The notes beneath the pieces were generated by a model, which saw only the letters and a list, made by a program, of their open reading frames with translations, did not search any database and was not told the DNA's origin. A stretch of 64,000 nucleotides of DNA. Origin: Pseudomonas sp. (GTDB lineage: Bacteria > Pseudomonadota > Gammaproteobacteria > Pseudomonadales > Pseudomonadaceae). Every line of letters begins with the position of its first letter. Position 1 is the first letter of the stretch. This document shows, one piece after another, positions 19,834 to 28,084 of the stretch. The position numbers were made by a program, and so were the translations under genes. The stretch lies in NCBI GenBank assembly GCA_030699825.1, contig JAUYKV010000034.1, positions 153,342 to 217,341 of the forward strand. The letters run 5' to 3'.

Positions 19834-19888
19834 TGGCCATCCTCCCGGGGAGGTATATCGCGCCGCAGCCGGCTGGCTGTCGAAGCGA

Positions 19889-19904
19889 TACATTCCTGAA
19901 TGTA
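19889..19904. promoter_or_regulatory. Palindrome upstream of the PLD gene
   Basis: TACATTC-CT-GAATGTA is a perfect 7-bp inverted repeat with a 2-bp spacer, 56 bp upstream of the PLD start. Size and position suit a dimeric regulator, but I recognise no family for it. Confidence 0.35.
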
Positions 19905-20103
19905 CACGCAAAAGGATAGTCGCTACGCCGCATTCAGTAGGCAGACCAGTGGTCGGTGCTCGCTATGTTCGATAACGCACTGAACTGAGCGCGCTATCCG
20001 TTCAAGCTGCCCGGGTGCCGTGTCGAGAAAGGTTGATCGAAGTCGTTCAACGCGGATCGGCATGGTTCGCCGCAGTGTGCTTGAACCATTCAAGGAGAAC
20101 GCC

Positions 20104-20262
20104 ATGAGCTTGGGAACGATTCTGTTGATCGTGTTGATACTGATGCTGGTGGGTGCTTTACCCGCGTGGCCACATAGCCGGAGCTGGGGCTATGGCCCCA
20201 CTGGCGGGTTGGGCCTGGTGTTGGTCATCGTGCTGGTCCTGCTGCTGATGGGCCGGTTGTGA
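20104..20262 (+). CDS. DUF3309 small membrane protein
   Basis: A 52-residue protein with hydrophobic segments at about 4-20 and 36-50 around the conserved ALPAWPHSRSWGYGPTGGLG, the DUF3309 signature. A good ribosome-binding site (AAGGAG) precedes the ATG. The function of the family is unknown; members are often near stress genes. It stands alone between the PLD gene and the first Crp/Fnr-like regulator. Confidence 0.88.
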   Translation: MSLGTILLIVLILMLVGALPAWPHSRSWGYGPTGGLGLVLVIVLVLLLMGRL

Positions 20263-20347
20263 AAAATGCCGCCTGCTCGTCACTGCATTGATGGGTACGT
20301 TCGATGCTGGCGAGTGCTTCAGCTCGCTCCTGCTGTTTCGGCCGCTA

Positions 20348-20363
20348 TGTTCGCTAGCGAACA
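20348..20363. promoter_or_regulatory. Perfect 16-bp palindrome before the first Crp/Fnr-like gene
   Basis: TGTTCGCTAGCGAACA is self-complementary and lies 45 bp upstream of the ATG. Its right half continues as GAACAGAT. Related copies, TAGCGAACAGAC (21225-21236) and CTAGCGAACGGAC (minus strand, 25048-25060), precede the second regulator and the BON gene. It may be the operator of one of these Crp/Fnr proteins. Confidence 0.45.
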
Positions 20364-20407
20364 GATAGCATGCCGAATATGCATATGCTGTCAGCGAGGG
20401 GGCAGTT

Positions 20408-21166
20408 ATGCCTCGATTTATTGAGTTCGATATGCATGAGATGCACGCTACAGCCCAGCAAAATCATCTTTTGGCGGCCTTGCCTGCGGATATTCAAAAG
20501 CGCCTGCTGCCCAAGCTGGAACTGATGCAACTGCCCCTGGGTAAGGTTTTGTATGAGTCGGGCGACGCCTTGCGCCACGTTTATTTTCCGATCGATTCCA
20601 TCGTCTCGTTGCTCTACGTGATGGAGAACGGCGCTTCGGCGGAAATTTCCGTGGTCGGTAACGATGGGTTGATTGGCGTCGCCGTGTTCATGGGCGGCGA
20701 GAGCACCACCAATCGCGCCATCGTGCAAAGCGCCGGCTACGCTTATCGGCTGTCGGCGCGGCAGTTCATGGAAGAGGTCAACCACTACGGCGAGCTGTTG
20801 CACCTGATGCTGCGTTATACCCAGGCGCTGATCACGCAAATGGCGCAGACGGCGGTGTGTAACCGCCACCATTCGATTGACCAGCAACTGTGCCGCTGGT
20901 TGTTGCTGTCACTCGATCGCCTGCCAAGCAATGATCTGCTCATGACCCAGGAGCTGATCGCCAATATGTTGGGCGTGCGCCGCGAGGGCGTCACCGAGGC
21001 GGCTGGCAAGCTGCACAAGCTGGGCGTAATCGAATACAGCCGCGGGCGTATCAGGGTGCTCGACCGGCCTCGGCTCGAACAGATGAGTTGCGAGTGCTAT
21101 GCGGTGGTCAAGACGGAGACGGATCGCCTGCTGCCCTTTGCGGTGCCAGCGGCTGCGCCGGATTAA
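20408..21166 (+). CDS. Crp/Fnr-family transcriptional regulator 1
   Basis: A 252-residue protein with an N-terminal cyclic-nucleotide-binding-like beta roll (about 25-145; GKVLYESGD, ISVVGNDGLIGVAVFMGG) and a C-terminal winged helix (about 160-230; MTQELIANMLGVRREGVTEAAGKL). It lacks the Fnr N-terminal Cys cluster, and the cAMP-contact residues of Crp are not evident, so the effector is unknown. The tail has CECY, shared with the neighbouring paralogue. Confidence 0.86.
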   Translation: MPRFIEFDMHEMHATAQQNHLLAALPADIQKRLLPKLELMQLPLGKVLYESGDALRHVYFPIDSIVSLLYVMENGASAEISVVGNDGLIGVAVFMGGESTTNRAIVQSAGYAYRLSARQFMEEVNHYGELLHLMLRYTQALITQMAQTAVCNRHHSIDQQLCRWLLLSLDRLPSNDLLMTQELIANMLGVRREGVTEAAGKLHKLGVIEYSRGRIRVLDRPRLEQMSCECYAVVKTETDRLLPFAVPAAAPD

Positions 21167-21332
21167 AGCGCCGAGCGGCCCGACATCTTCGATGTCAATC
21201 AAGGTATTAGCGCCATCCGTACCATAGCGAACAGACAAGCCAGCGCCGCTCAATCAGACTGCCGAATCGGGACTGTTCGGCACCTTTCCTGTATCGCCTC
21301 CCGATTTACTCGTGCTGCAGGACGCTTGTTGA

Positions 21333-22040
21333 ATGTCAGCAGCAATACGGGTTCCCGTGGTTAACCAGCTGCTTGAAAGTTTGCCGCACCAGGAGTCGGT
21401 ACGAATCCTGGCGTGCTGCGAACCGGTCGATCTGGTGTTCGGCACCATCCTCGGTGAGTCGGAGCAAACCCTACGCCACCTGTACTTTCCGCTGACCGGG
21501 TTTATCTCGCTGGTGACCATGCTGCGTGACCATCAGCCGCTGGAAACGGGTCTGATCGGCAATGAAGGCATGCTCGGCGCGACCCTGGTACTGGGCGTGA
21601 ACAGCTTGCCGATGCGCGCGGTGGTGCAGGGTAGCGGTACGGCATTACGGATCAGTGCGACAGATTTTCGCCGCGAGCTGCAGGAGTGTCCGGAGCTGCT
21701 GCGTCTACTCAATCGCTACCTGTATGTGCTGATGGCGCAGCTGTCGCAAACCGCTGCCTGCACCCACTTCCATGAAATCGAACCGCGCCTGGCACGCTGG
21801 TTGCTGATGACCCATGATCGTGCGCACGCCGATCACTTCTACCTTACCCACGAATACCTGGCCGACATGCTCGGGGTGCGCAGAAGTGGCGTCACCGTCG
21901 CCGCAGGGGCCTTGCAACTGCGCGGCCTGATTCACTACACCCGTGGCGAGATCAGCATCCTCGACCGCAAAGGGCTGGAGGCCGCTTCCTGCGAGTGTTA
22001 TGACGCCGCCATCGATGACTATGCGCAGTTGTTGAGTTAG
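21333..22040 (+). CDS. Crp/Fnr-family transcriptional regulator 2 (paralogue)
   Basis: A 235-residue regulator, clearly related to the gene 166 bp upstream. Shared blocks are LRHLYFPLTGFISLV, GLIGNEGMLGATLVLG, the helix-turn-helix LADMLGVRRSGVTVAAGAL and the CECY tail. The divergence is large, so the tandem duplication is old or the two were acquired together. The DNA-recognition helices differ moderately (RREGVTEAA versus RRSGVTVAA). No sensory cofactor motif is visible. Confidence 0.86.
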   Translation: MSAAIRVPVVNQLLESLPHQESVRILACCEPVDLVFGTILGESEQTLRHLYFPLTGFISLVTMLRDHQPLETGLIGNEGMLGATLVLGVNSLPMRAVVQGSGTALRISATDFRRELQECPELLRLLNRYLYVLMAQLSQTAACTHFHEIEPRLARWLLMTHDRAHADHFYLTHEYLADMLGVRRSGVTVAAGALQLRGLIHYTRGEISILDRKGLEAASCECYDAAIDDYAQLLS

Positions 22041-22103
22041 GGCCGCGTGGTTGTCTGTACGTTGCATGGGTTCAGGCGGTGGCAACGTCACCGTCATGCA
22101 GAT

Positions 22104-24242
22104 TCAAGCGTGCTGCCGTGGCGAGAACTCAGGACCTGATTTATAGGTCGTTGGACAGATGCCCGTTTGCAGCAGGGCTGCGAATTGTTCCACCTCCAGC
22201 GGCCGGCTGAAAAAGTAGCCTTGGCCTTCCTCGCATAACTGTTCCTGCAGAAATGCCAGTTGCGATTGTTGTTCCACCCCTTCGGCGATCACCCGGTGAT
22301 TGAGGCTGGAGCCCATGGCGATCATCGCGCGAACAATGATGCCGGTGCCATCCGCGCTGCCGATTTCCTGGACAAACGACCGATCGATTTTGAGTGTGTC
22401 AAGCGGAAATCGATTCAGGTAACTCAGGCTGGAAAAACCGGTGCCAAAGCCGTCTACCGCCAGTTGTATGCCCAAGTCCTTGAGCTGGTTAAGGATCTCG
22501 ATACTGGCCTTGGCATCGCGCATCAACACGCTCTCGGCCACTTCCAGTTGCAGGATGCCGGGCGCCAATCCTCTGTCGCTCAAGATGGCGCGAACCCCCG
22601 CGATGAAGTCCCGGTGGCGAAACTCCCGGGCCGAGATGTTGACTGCAACCGTGGTGGGTTCTGCACTGGCGTTTTGCCAGCGCTTTGCCTGGGCGCATGC
22701 TTCGCGCATCACCCAGCGACCAATCGGCACGATCAGCCCGCAATCCTCTGCAATCGAGATAAAGCGAGCGGGTGCTACCAGGCCCCATTGCGGATGCTGC
22801 CAGCGCAACAGTGCCTCGGCACCGGTAATGGCGCCGCTGCGCAGATTGATTCTTGGCTGGTAATGCAGGACGAATTGCTGTCGCTCCAGCGCATGGTGCA
22901 AATGGCATTCGATGAGTTGCCGCTCGACCGCCCGCACATTCATGTCCTGGGTGAAGAACTGGTAGTTGTTGCGCCCCCTGTCCTTGGCCTGGTACATCGC
23001 GGTGTCGGCATTCTTGATCAGGGTTTCCGCGTCCCGACCATCGGCCGGGTAGCTGCTGATGCCGATGCTGGTGGTGATATGCAGCTCATGCTGATCAATG
23101 GCATGGGGTCTGGCCAGCGCGGCGAGGATTTTTTCCGCGGTCAGGGCCGAGTCCTGTGCGTCATGCGCTTCGGAAAGCAGTACCACGAACTCGTCGCCGC
23201 CCTGGCGGCTCACCGTGTCGGAATTGCGCACGCTCGCGCACAAACAGCGCGTGACCGATTGCAGCAATTGGTCGCCAACGGCATGGCCGAGCGAATCATT
23301 GATGTGCTTGAAGTTGTCCAGATCGAGAAACAGTACGGCCAGCGTCGTACCCTGGCGCTCGGCCAGGCTGATCGCCTGAGCGATACGGTCGTTGAGCAGT
23401 ACGCGGTTGGGCAGGTTGGTCAAGAAGTCGTGTTGCGCCAGGTGGGCCATCTTCATGGTCATCGCCTGGGCGGCAGTGGTGTCGTGAAACACGATCACAG
23501 CGCCCTTGATCTGCCCGCTGGAGTCATGAATCGGCGCGGCGGAGTCTTCGATCGCCGCCTCGCTGCCGTTGCGTTTGACCAGTATCGCGCCCGCCGCCAA
23601 GAACTTCGCCTGGTTGTGCAACAGTACCGACTCGATCGGGTTGGCCAGCGGCTCGCGGGTAGCGCCGCTGATGATCTGCATCACCTCGGCGATGGGGCGA
23701 CCGCGGGCGTCTTCGCGCGACCAACCGGTGAGCGTCTCTGCCGCCATATTCAGGTAGTCGACATTGCCCGCCATATCGGTGCCGATAACCGCGTCACTGA
23801 TCGAGTTGAGGGTGATTTCGGCCCGGGCCTTTTCCAGGAAAACGTTTTCCTCAACCGCCTTGCGCTGAATGATGTTGCGCAGTGATTGGGGCACCAGATA
23901 ACTGTCAAAATGTCCTTTGGACAGATAGCCCTGCGCGCCACGCTCTACGGCTTCGATGGCTAGTTCTTCGTCATGGACTTCACTGAGCGTCATGATCGGG
24001 ATCTGTGGGACGCAGGCGAACAACTGGTCGAAGGTCTCGATGCCTTGACTGTCGGGTAGCGACAGGTCGGTCAGGATCGCATCGATGCAGCCGGTCTGCA
24101 GGCTCGCCAGGGCATCGGCCAGGCTTTGCTGCCATTCGAGGATGAATGGGCCGTCTTTGGCCTTGTTCAGAACGTTCTGCAGAATCGCGGCATCTTCGGC
24201 ATCAGCGGTGATGATCAGTATTCGATTGGCCATGTCGCACAT
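22104..24242 (-). CDS. REC-PAS-GGDEF-EAL cyclic-di-GMP signalling protein
   Basis: A 712-residue protein with an N-terminal receiver domain (about 5-125, phospho-acceptor Asp in ILTDLSLPDSQG), a PAS domain (about 143-265), GGDEF (about 285-440, motif SRQGGDEFVVLL intact) and EAL (about 450-700, GAEALLRW intact, with DGFGTGFSSL and IDRSFV). Both catalytic signatures look competent, so the direction of c-di-GMP turnover cannot be read from sequence. Another ATG three codons downstream (MANRILII) is equally possible as start. No cognate kinase gene is adjacent. Confidence 0.93.
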   Translation of the reverse strand: MCDMANRILIITADAEDAAILQNVLNKAKDGPFILEWQQSLADALASLQTGCIDAILTDLSLPDSQGIETFDQLFACVPQIPIMTLSEVHDEELAIEAVERGAQGYLSKGHFDSYLVPQSLRNIIQRKAVEENVFLEKARAEITLNSISDAVIGTDMAGNVDYLNMAAETLTGWSREDARGRPIAEVMQIISGATREPLANPIESVLLHNQAKFLAAGAILVKRNGSEAAIEDSAAPIHDSSGQIKGAVIVFHDTTAAQAMTMKMAHLAQHDFLTNLPNRVLLNDRIAQAISLAERQGTTLAVLFLDLDNFKHINDSLGHAVGDQLLQSVTRCLCASVRNSDTVSRQGGDEFVVLLSEAHDAQDSALTAEKILAALARPHAIDQHELHITTSIGISSYPADGRDAETLIKNADTAMYQAKDRGRNNYQFFTQDMNVRAVERQLIECHLHHALERQQFVLHYQPRINLRSGAITGAEALLRWQHPQWGLVAPARFISIAEDCGLIVPIGRWVMREACAQAKRWQNASAEPTTVAVNISAREFRHRDFIAGVRAILSDRGLAPGILQLEVAESVLMRDAKASIEILNQLKDLGIQLAVDGFGTGFSSLSYLNRFPLDTLKIDRSFVQEIGSADGTGIIVRAMIAMGSSLNHRVIAEGVEQQSQLAFLQEQLCEEGQGYFFSRPLEVEQFAALLQTGICPTTYKSGPEFSPRQHA

Positions 24243-24325
24243 CCACTCTTTTTGAACAACGCATAAGGCCAGACCAAATGGCTGCCCGCATCCTGCAAAA
24301 CCAGGGCCTGCGGGCTGTCACCGAG

Positions 24326-24895
24326 TTAAAACTTGAAGCCCTCCCGATTGACGCTGTTGGCTTCATCTCGGGTTTGCACACGGCCAAGGACTGGAGCCCG
24401 CTGCTCGGGATTATCTGCGCCGCCACTCAGCCAACCGCTGTTAACGCGGTTGCCCGGCGGACGAGAGTCGAGCGCTTTATAGGAGGGCGGAAAAGCCGAT
24501 TGGTTCAGATTACCGTCCCAGCTGCCGCGCCGCGCGCGTTCGGCGAAATACGCCGGCGTGTCAGCGCTGCCAGGTGGTTTCGGCAATGGCGTTTGGCTGC
24601 GCACCACGATCTGGTTGTCCACTTCGGCCACACCCTCGACGCCTAGCGCTATGAGCCTGGCCAGGTCCTTGCTAAGCTGTCCTTCGACCTTGCCGGTGAG
24701 CGTGGCTTTACCGTTGAGCACGGTCACTTCGAGGTTGTTGGCGCGCAGGTATTGGCTTTGCGCATAGGCCCGCCAGACTTGGGTTTCCTGCTGGACATCG
24801 CTGAACGATCCGTCTGCGCTGACTGCGCTGCTCATGGCAACTACGGCAATAGCGAAACCCGATGTGAATGCCAATGTGCGCGGATTGGAAGGCAT
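24326..24895 (-). CDS. BON-domain periplasmic protein
   Basis: A 189-residue protein. The start MPSNPRTLAF is placed by GGAGA 5 bp upstream. The signal peptide ends near SSAVSA/DGS. A single BON domain (about 35-100; NNLEVTVLNGKATLTGKVEG and VEGVAEVDNQIVV) is followed by a low-complexity tail rich in Pro, Arg and Ser. BON domains bind phospholipid or envelope components, and OsmY-type relatives are osmotic-stress proteins. A TAGCGAACRGAY motif lies about 150 bp upstream. Confidence 0.82.
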   Translation of the reverse strand: MPSNPRTLAFTSGFAIAVVAMSSAVSADGSFSDVQQETQVWRAYAQSQYLRANNLEVTVLNGKATLTGKVEGQLSKDLARLIALGVEGVAEVDNQIVVRSQTPLPKPPGSADTPAYFAERARRGSWDGNLNQSAFPPSYKALDSRPPGNRVNSGWLSGGADNPEQRAPVLGRVQTRDEANSVNREGFKF

Positions 24896-25356
24896 GCTGT
24901 TCTCCACAGTTAGTCGGCATCGAAGCTCGATGCAGCGGGGGCAGGATCGTTGCTCGCGGAACCCATGATCCCCACAGGTGTTCTGCGGTTAGGGAAACGC
25001 ATTGACTGATGCGACTTGGAAAGAATGAGATAGAACGAAAATGGCGTCCGTTCGCTAGCGCACCCATGTGGGCAGTAAACGAGAAAATCCAGCAGTGCGT
25101 GCTGCGTTCGTTGTCAAGCATTTGATGGTGCTGGCGGGATGGGCTTAAGCGGGGCAGCGGACAGACAAGTCCCGGACCTCGCGGCAGACTGGGTTACCAT
25201 CGAGCTGCAGTCGCCCGGCAGGGCTTGTCGTCATTAGCCGGCGAGCACTGCGCCTGCTGCGGCCTGACGAGCAAACGCCACCAACTGTCAACGCTCTCGC
25301 CGGAGGCCGACCCCAGGTCTTGTGTGCGCTCTGCTACTCGCCAAGGATTAGCCGCC
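24896..25356. other. 461-bp intergenic region between BON gene and phosphoketolase
   Basis: This divergent spacer holds GTTCGCTAGCGCAC (25051-25064, a copy of the motif upstream of the Crp/Fnr genes) and GCGGACAGACAAG near 25157. A reading frame in phase with xfp extends upstream from 25225 but shows no phosphoketolase similarity before MLNQQTPL. No RNA gene or other coding region is evident. Confidence 0.5.
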
Positions 25357-27747
25357 ATGCTCAACCAACAGACTCCGCTCAACCCCGCGCCACTTTCGCC
25401 CGAGCAGCTGCGCAAGCTCAACGCCTACTGGGCCGCGAGCAATTACCTGGCGGTCGGGCAGATTTATCTATACGCCAATCCGCTGCTCAAGCAGCCGCTG
25501 ACCCTAGACCATGTAAAGCCGCGCTTGCTCGGTCATTGGGGCACCACGCCGGGCTTGAACTTCATCTATGTGCACCTCAATCGGCTGATCAAGCAGCACC
25601 AGTTGAACGTGCTGTATGTCGCCGGGCCCGGGCACGGTGGCCCGGCGCTGGTGGCCAATACCTACCTGGAAGGCAGCTACAGCGAGGTGTATCCGCACAT
25701 CTCCCAGGACGAGCAGGGCATGCAGCGGCTGTTCAAGCAGTTCTCCTTCCCGGGTGGCGTTCCCAGCCATGTGGCCGCGGAAACCCCGGGTTCGCTGCAC
25801 GAAGGCGGGGAGCTGGGTTATTCGCTGTCCCATGCCTTCGGTGCGGCCTTCGATAACCCGGATCTGCTGGTGGCCTGCGTGGTCGGCGATGGCGAGGCGG
25901 AAACCGGCGCGCTGGCGACCAGTTGGCATTCCAACAAGTTTCTCAACCCGGCGCAGGACGGTGCGGTGCTGCCGATTCTGCATTTGAACGGCTACAAGAT
26001 CGCCAGCCCGGCCATCCTCGCGCGGATCCCGCATGACGAGCTGCATGCGCTGTTCTACGGCTACGGCTATGCGCCGTATTTCGTCGAGGGCGACGATCCC
26101 GCGAGCATGCACCAGTTGATGGCGGCCACCCTGGACGCCGCCCTGGCCGACATCCAGCGTATCCAGCATGAGGCGCGGGTCAATGGCGTTACTACGCGGC
26201 CACGCTGGCCGATGATCATCCTGCGTTCGCCGAAAGGCTGGACCGGCCCGGCGCAGGTCGATGGTCAGAAGGTCGAAGGTACCTTTCGCGCGCACCAGGT
26301 GCCGATGGGCGAGATGAGCAAACCGGGGCATGTGCAGATTCTTGAGACCTGGATGCGCAGCTATCGCCCCGAAGAGTTATTCGACGAAAGCGGCAAGCTG
26401 CTGGCCGAACTGGCCGAGCTGGCGCCCCAGGGCAAGCTGCGCATGGGCGCCAACCCGCATGCCAATGGCGGTGGGTTATTGCGTGAGTTGCAGCTGCCGG
26501 ACATGCGCGACTATGCCGTGGCGCTGGAGCGCCCCGGCGCGGTCAAGGCCGAGGCCACGCGGGTGATGGGGCGTTTCTTGCGCGACGTGATGCGGCTCAA
26601 CCTGGCCAGTAACAACTTCCGCCTGTTCAGCCCCGACGAGAACAACTCCAACCGTTGGCAGGACGTGCTCGATGTCAGCCCGCGCACCTGGATGGCCGAG
26701 CAGTTCGACTACGACGACAAGCTTGCGCCTAGCGGGCGGGTGATGGAGATGCTCAGCGAGCACCAGTGCCAGGGCTGGCTGGAAGGCTATCTGTTGACTG
26801 GGCGCCACGGTTTTTTCTCCTGCTACGAAGCCTTTATCCATATCGTCGACTCGATGTTCAATCAGCACGCCAAATGGCTGAAGAGCGCCAACCAGATTGC
26901 CTGGAGGCAGCCGATTGCCTCGCTCAACTACCTGCTGTCGTCCCACGTCTGGCGCCAGGATCACAACGGCTCCAGCCACCAGGACCCGGGCTTCATCGAC
27001 CATGTGCTGAACAAGAAGGCCGAGATCGTGCGGGTCTACCTGCCGGCCGATGCCAACTGCCTGCTGTCGGTCACCGACCACTGCCTGCGCAGCCGCAACT
27101 ACATCAACGTGGTGGTCGCCGGCAAGCAGCCCGAGGCGCAATGGCTGGACATGGACGCTGCCATCGCCCATTGCCGCGCCGGCATCGGTGTGTGGTCGTG
27201 GGCCAGCAATGAACAGGGTAGTGAGCCTGATGTGGTGCTGGCCTGCGCCGGCGATGTGCCGACCCTGGAAGCGCTGGCGGCGGTGCAGTTGCTCTGGGAG
27301 CATTTCCCCGCGCTCAAGGTGCGGCTGATCAACGTGGTCGACCTGATGCGTCTGCAACCGGCCAGCGAACACCCGCATGGCTTGGCCGACGCCGACTTCG
27401 ATGGGCTGTTCACCGTGGATAAGCCGGTCATCTTCGCCTATCACGGCTACCCGACGCTGATCCACCGCTTGACCTACCGCCGGCGCAATCACGCCAACCT
27501 GCATGTGCGCGGCTTCAATGAAGAGGGCACGACCACCACGCCGTTCGACATGGTGGTGCTCAACCAGCTGGACCGTTTCCACCTGTTTGCCGAGGTGGTC
27601 GCGCGCCTGCCGCAACTGGCTGGGCAGGCCGCGGCGGCCCGGCAATTTGTCGATGAAAAGCTGCTGGAGCATCGCCGGTACATCGAGGAACACGGCGAAG
27701 ATCTGTCGGAGATTCGCCAGTGGCGCTGGCTGGGCAAGGCGGAGTGA
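25357..27747 (+). CDS. xfp: Xylulose-5-phosphate/fructose-6-phosphate phosphoketolase
   Basis: A 796-residue thiamine-diphosphate enzyme that cleaves xylulose-5-P (or fructose-6-P) with phosphate to acetyl-phosphate plus glyceraldehyde-3-P (or erythrose-4-P). Blocks include [37 protein letters not shown], the ThDP motif [25 protein letters not shown] and the C-terminal [13 protein letters not shown]. The length suits the family. The start [10 protein letters not shown] was chosen by alignment to the family N-terminus ([21 protein letters not shown]). Pseudomonads normally use Entner-Doudoroff, so this is a bypass yielding acetyl-P. Confidence 0.95.
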   Translation: MLNQQTPLNPAPLSPEQLRKLNAYWAASNYLAVGQIYLYANPLLKQPLTLDHVKPRLLGHWGTTPGLNFIYVHLNRLIKQHQLNVLYVAGPGHGGPALVANTYLEGSYSEVYPHISQDEQGMQRLFKQFSFPGGVPSHVAAETPGSLHEGGELGYSLSHAFGAAFDNPDLLVACVVGDGEAETGALATSWHSNKFLNPAQDGAVLPILHLNGYKIASPAILARIPHDELHALFYGYGYAPYFVEGDDPASMHQLMAATLDAALADIQRIQHEARVNGVTTRPRWPMIILRSPKGWTGPAQVDGQKVEGTFRAHQVPMGEMSKPGHVQILETWMRSYRPEELFDESGKLLAELAELAPQGKLRMGANPHANGGGLLRELQLPDMRDYAVALERPGAVKAEATRVMGRFLRDVMRLNLASNNFRLFSPDENNSNRWQDVLDVSPRTWMAEQFDYDDKLAPSGRVMEMLSEHQCQGWLEGYLLTGRHGFFSCYEAFIHIVDSMFNQHAKWLKSANQIAWRQPIASLNYLLSSHVWRQDHNGSSHQDPGFIDHVLNKKAEIVRVYLPADANCLLSVTDHCLRSRNYINVVVAGKQPEAQWLDMDAAIAHCRAGIGVWSWASNEQGSEPDVVLACAGDVPTLEALAAVQLLWEHFPALKVRLINVVDLMRLQPASEHPHGLADADFDGLFTVDKPVIFAYHGYPTLIHRLTYRRRNHANLHVRGFNEEGTTTTPFDMVVLNQLDRFHLFAEVVARLPQLAGQAAAARQFVDEKLLEHRRYIEEHGEDLSEIRQWRWLGKAE

Positions 27748-27797
27748 GCGGCGGCGGGGCGGTCGGCGATTGTGCCGGCGCCTGTTAGGCTAGGGTC

Positions 27798-28050
27798 GTG
27801 TCAATCCTGAAATGTCGGATCACTGTAGGGTGGGTTAGCGGCGCCAACCTCCGAATGATCAGACACCGCCATCGTGGCGCGCCGCGTAACCCACCAGGCG
27901 ATATGCCTGCGTTGCGCCGATGGTGGGTTACGGCGCAACGGATCTTGCTGGCTCATTGCTATCGATAGCATGCGCCTAACCCACCCTACAGGGGATCGCG
28001 GTACATGGGGAAGACCACGATTAACCGACATTTCAACGTTGCCGTGACAC
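27798..28050. repeat. 253-bp nested palindromic element (MITE-like)
   Basis: Outer arms are GTGTCA-N4-TGAAATGTCGG and CCGACATTTCA-N9-TGACAC. Inside, CTGTAGGGTGGGTTAG (27823-27838) pairs perfectly with CTAACCCACCCTACAG (27976-27991). Innermost, GTAACCCACCA (27886-27896) pairs with TGGTGGGTTAC (27921-27931). There is no coding frame. It fills the xfp-pgm spacer and ends 35 bp before pgm. The design (three nested inverted pairs) suggests a non-autonomous mobile or BIME-like element; no transposase is present here. Confidence 0.75.
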
Positions 28051-28084
28051 TAACAACCTGTACACGTTATTCAGGGAGAAAATT

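Noticed and set aside
24908..25356. N-terminal extension of phosphoketolase starting near 25225
   Set aside because: The extra 44 residues do not resemble the family, whose N-terminus aligns from MLNQQTPL, and no good ribosome-binding site precedes the earlier ATG.
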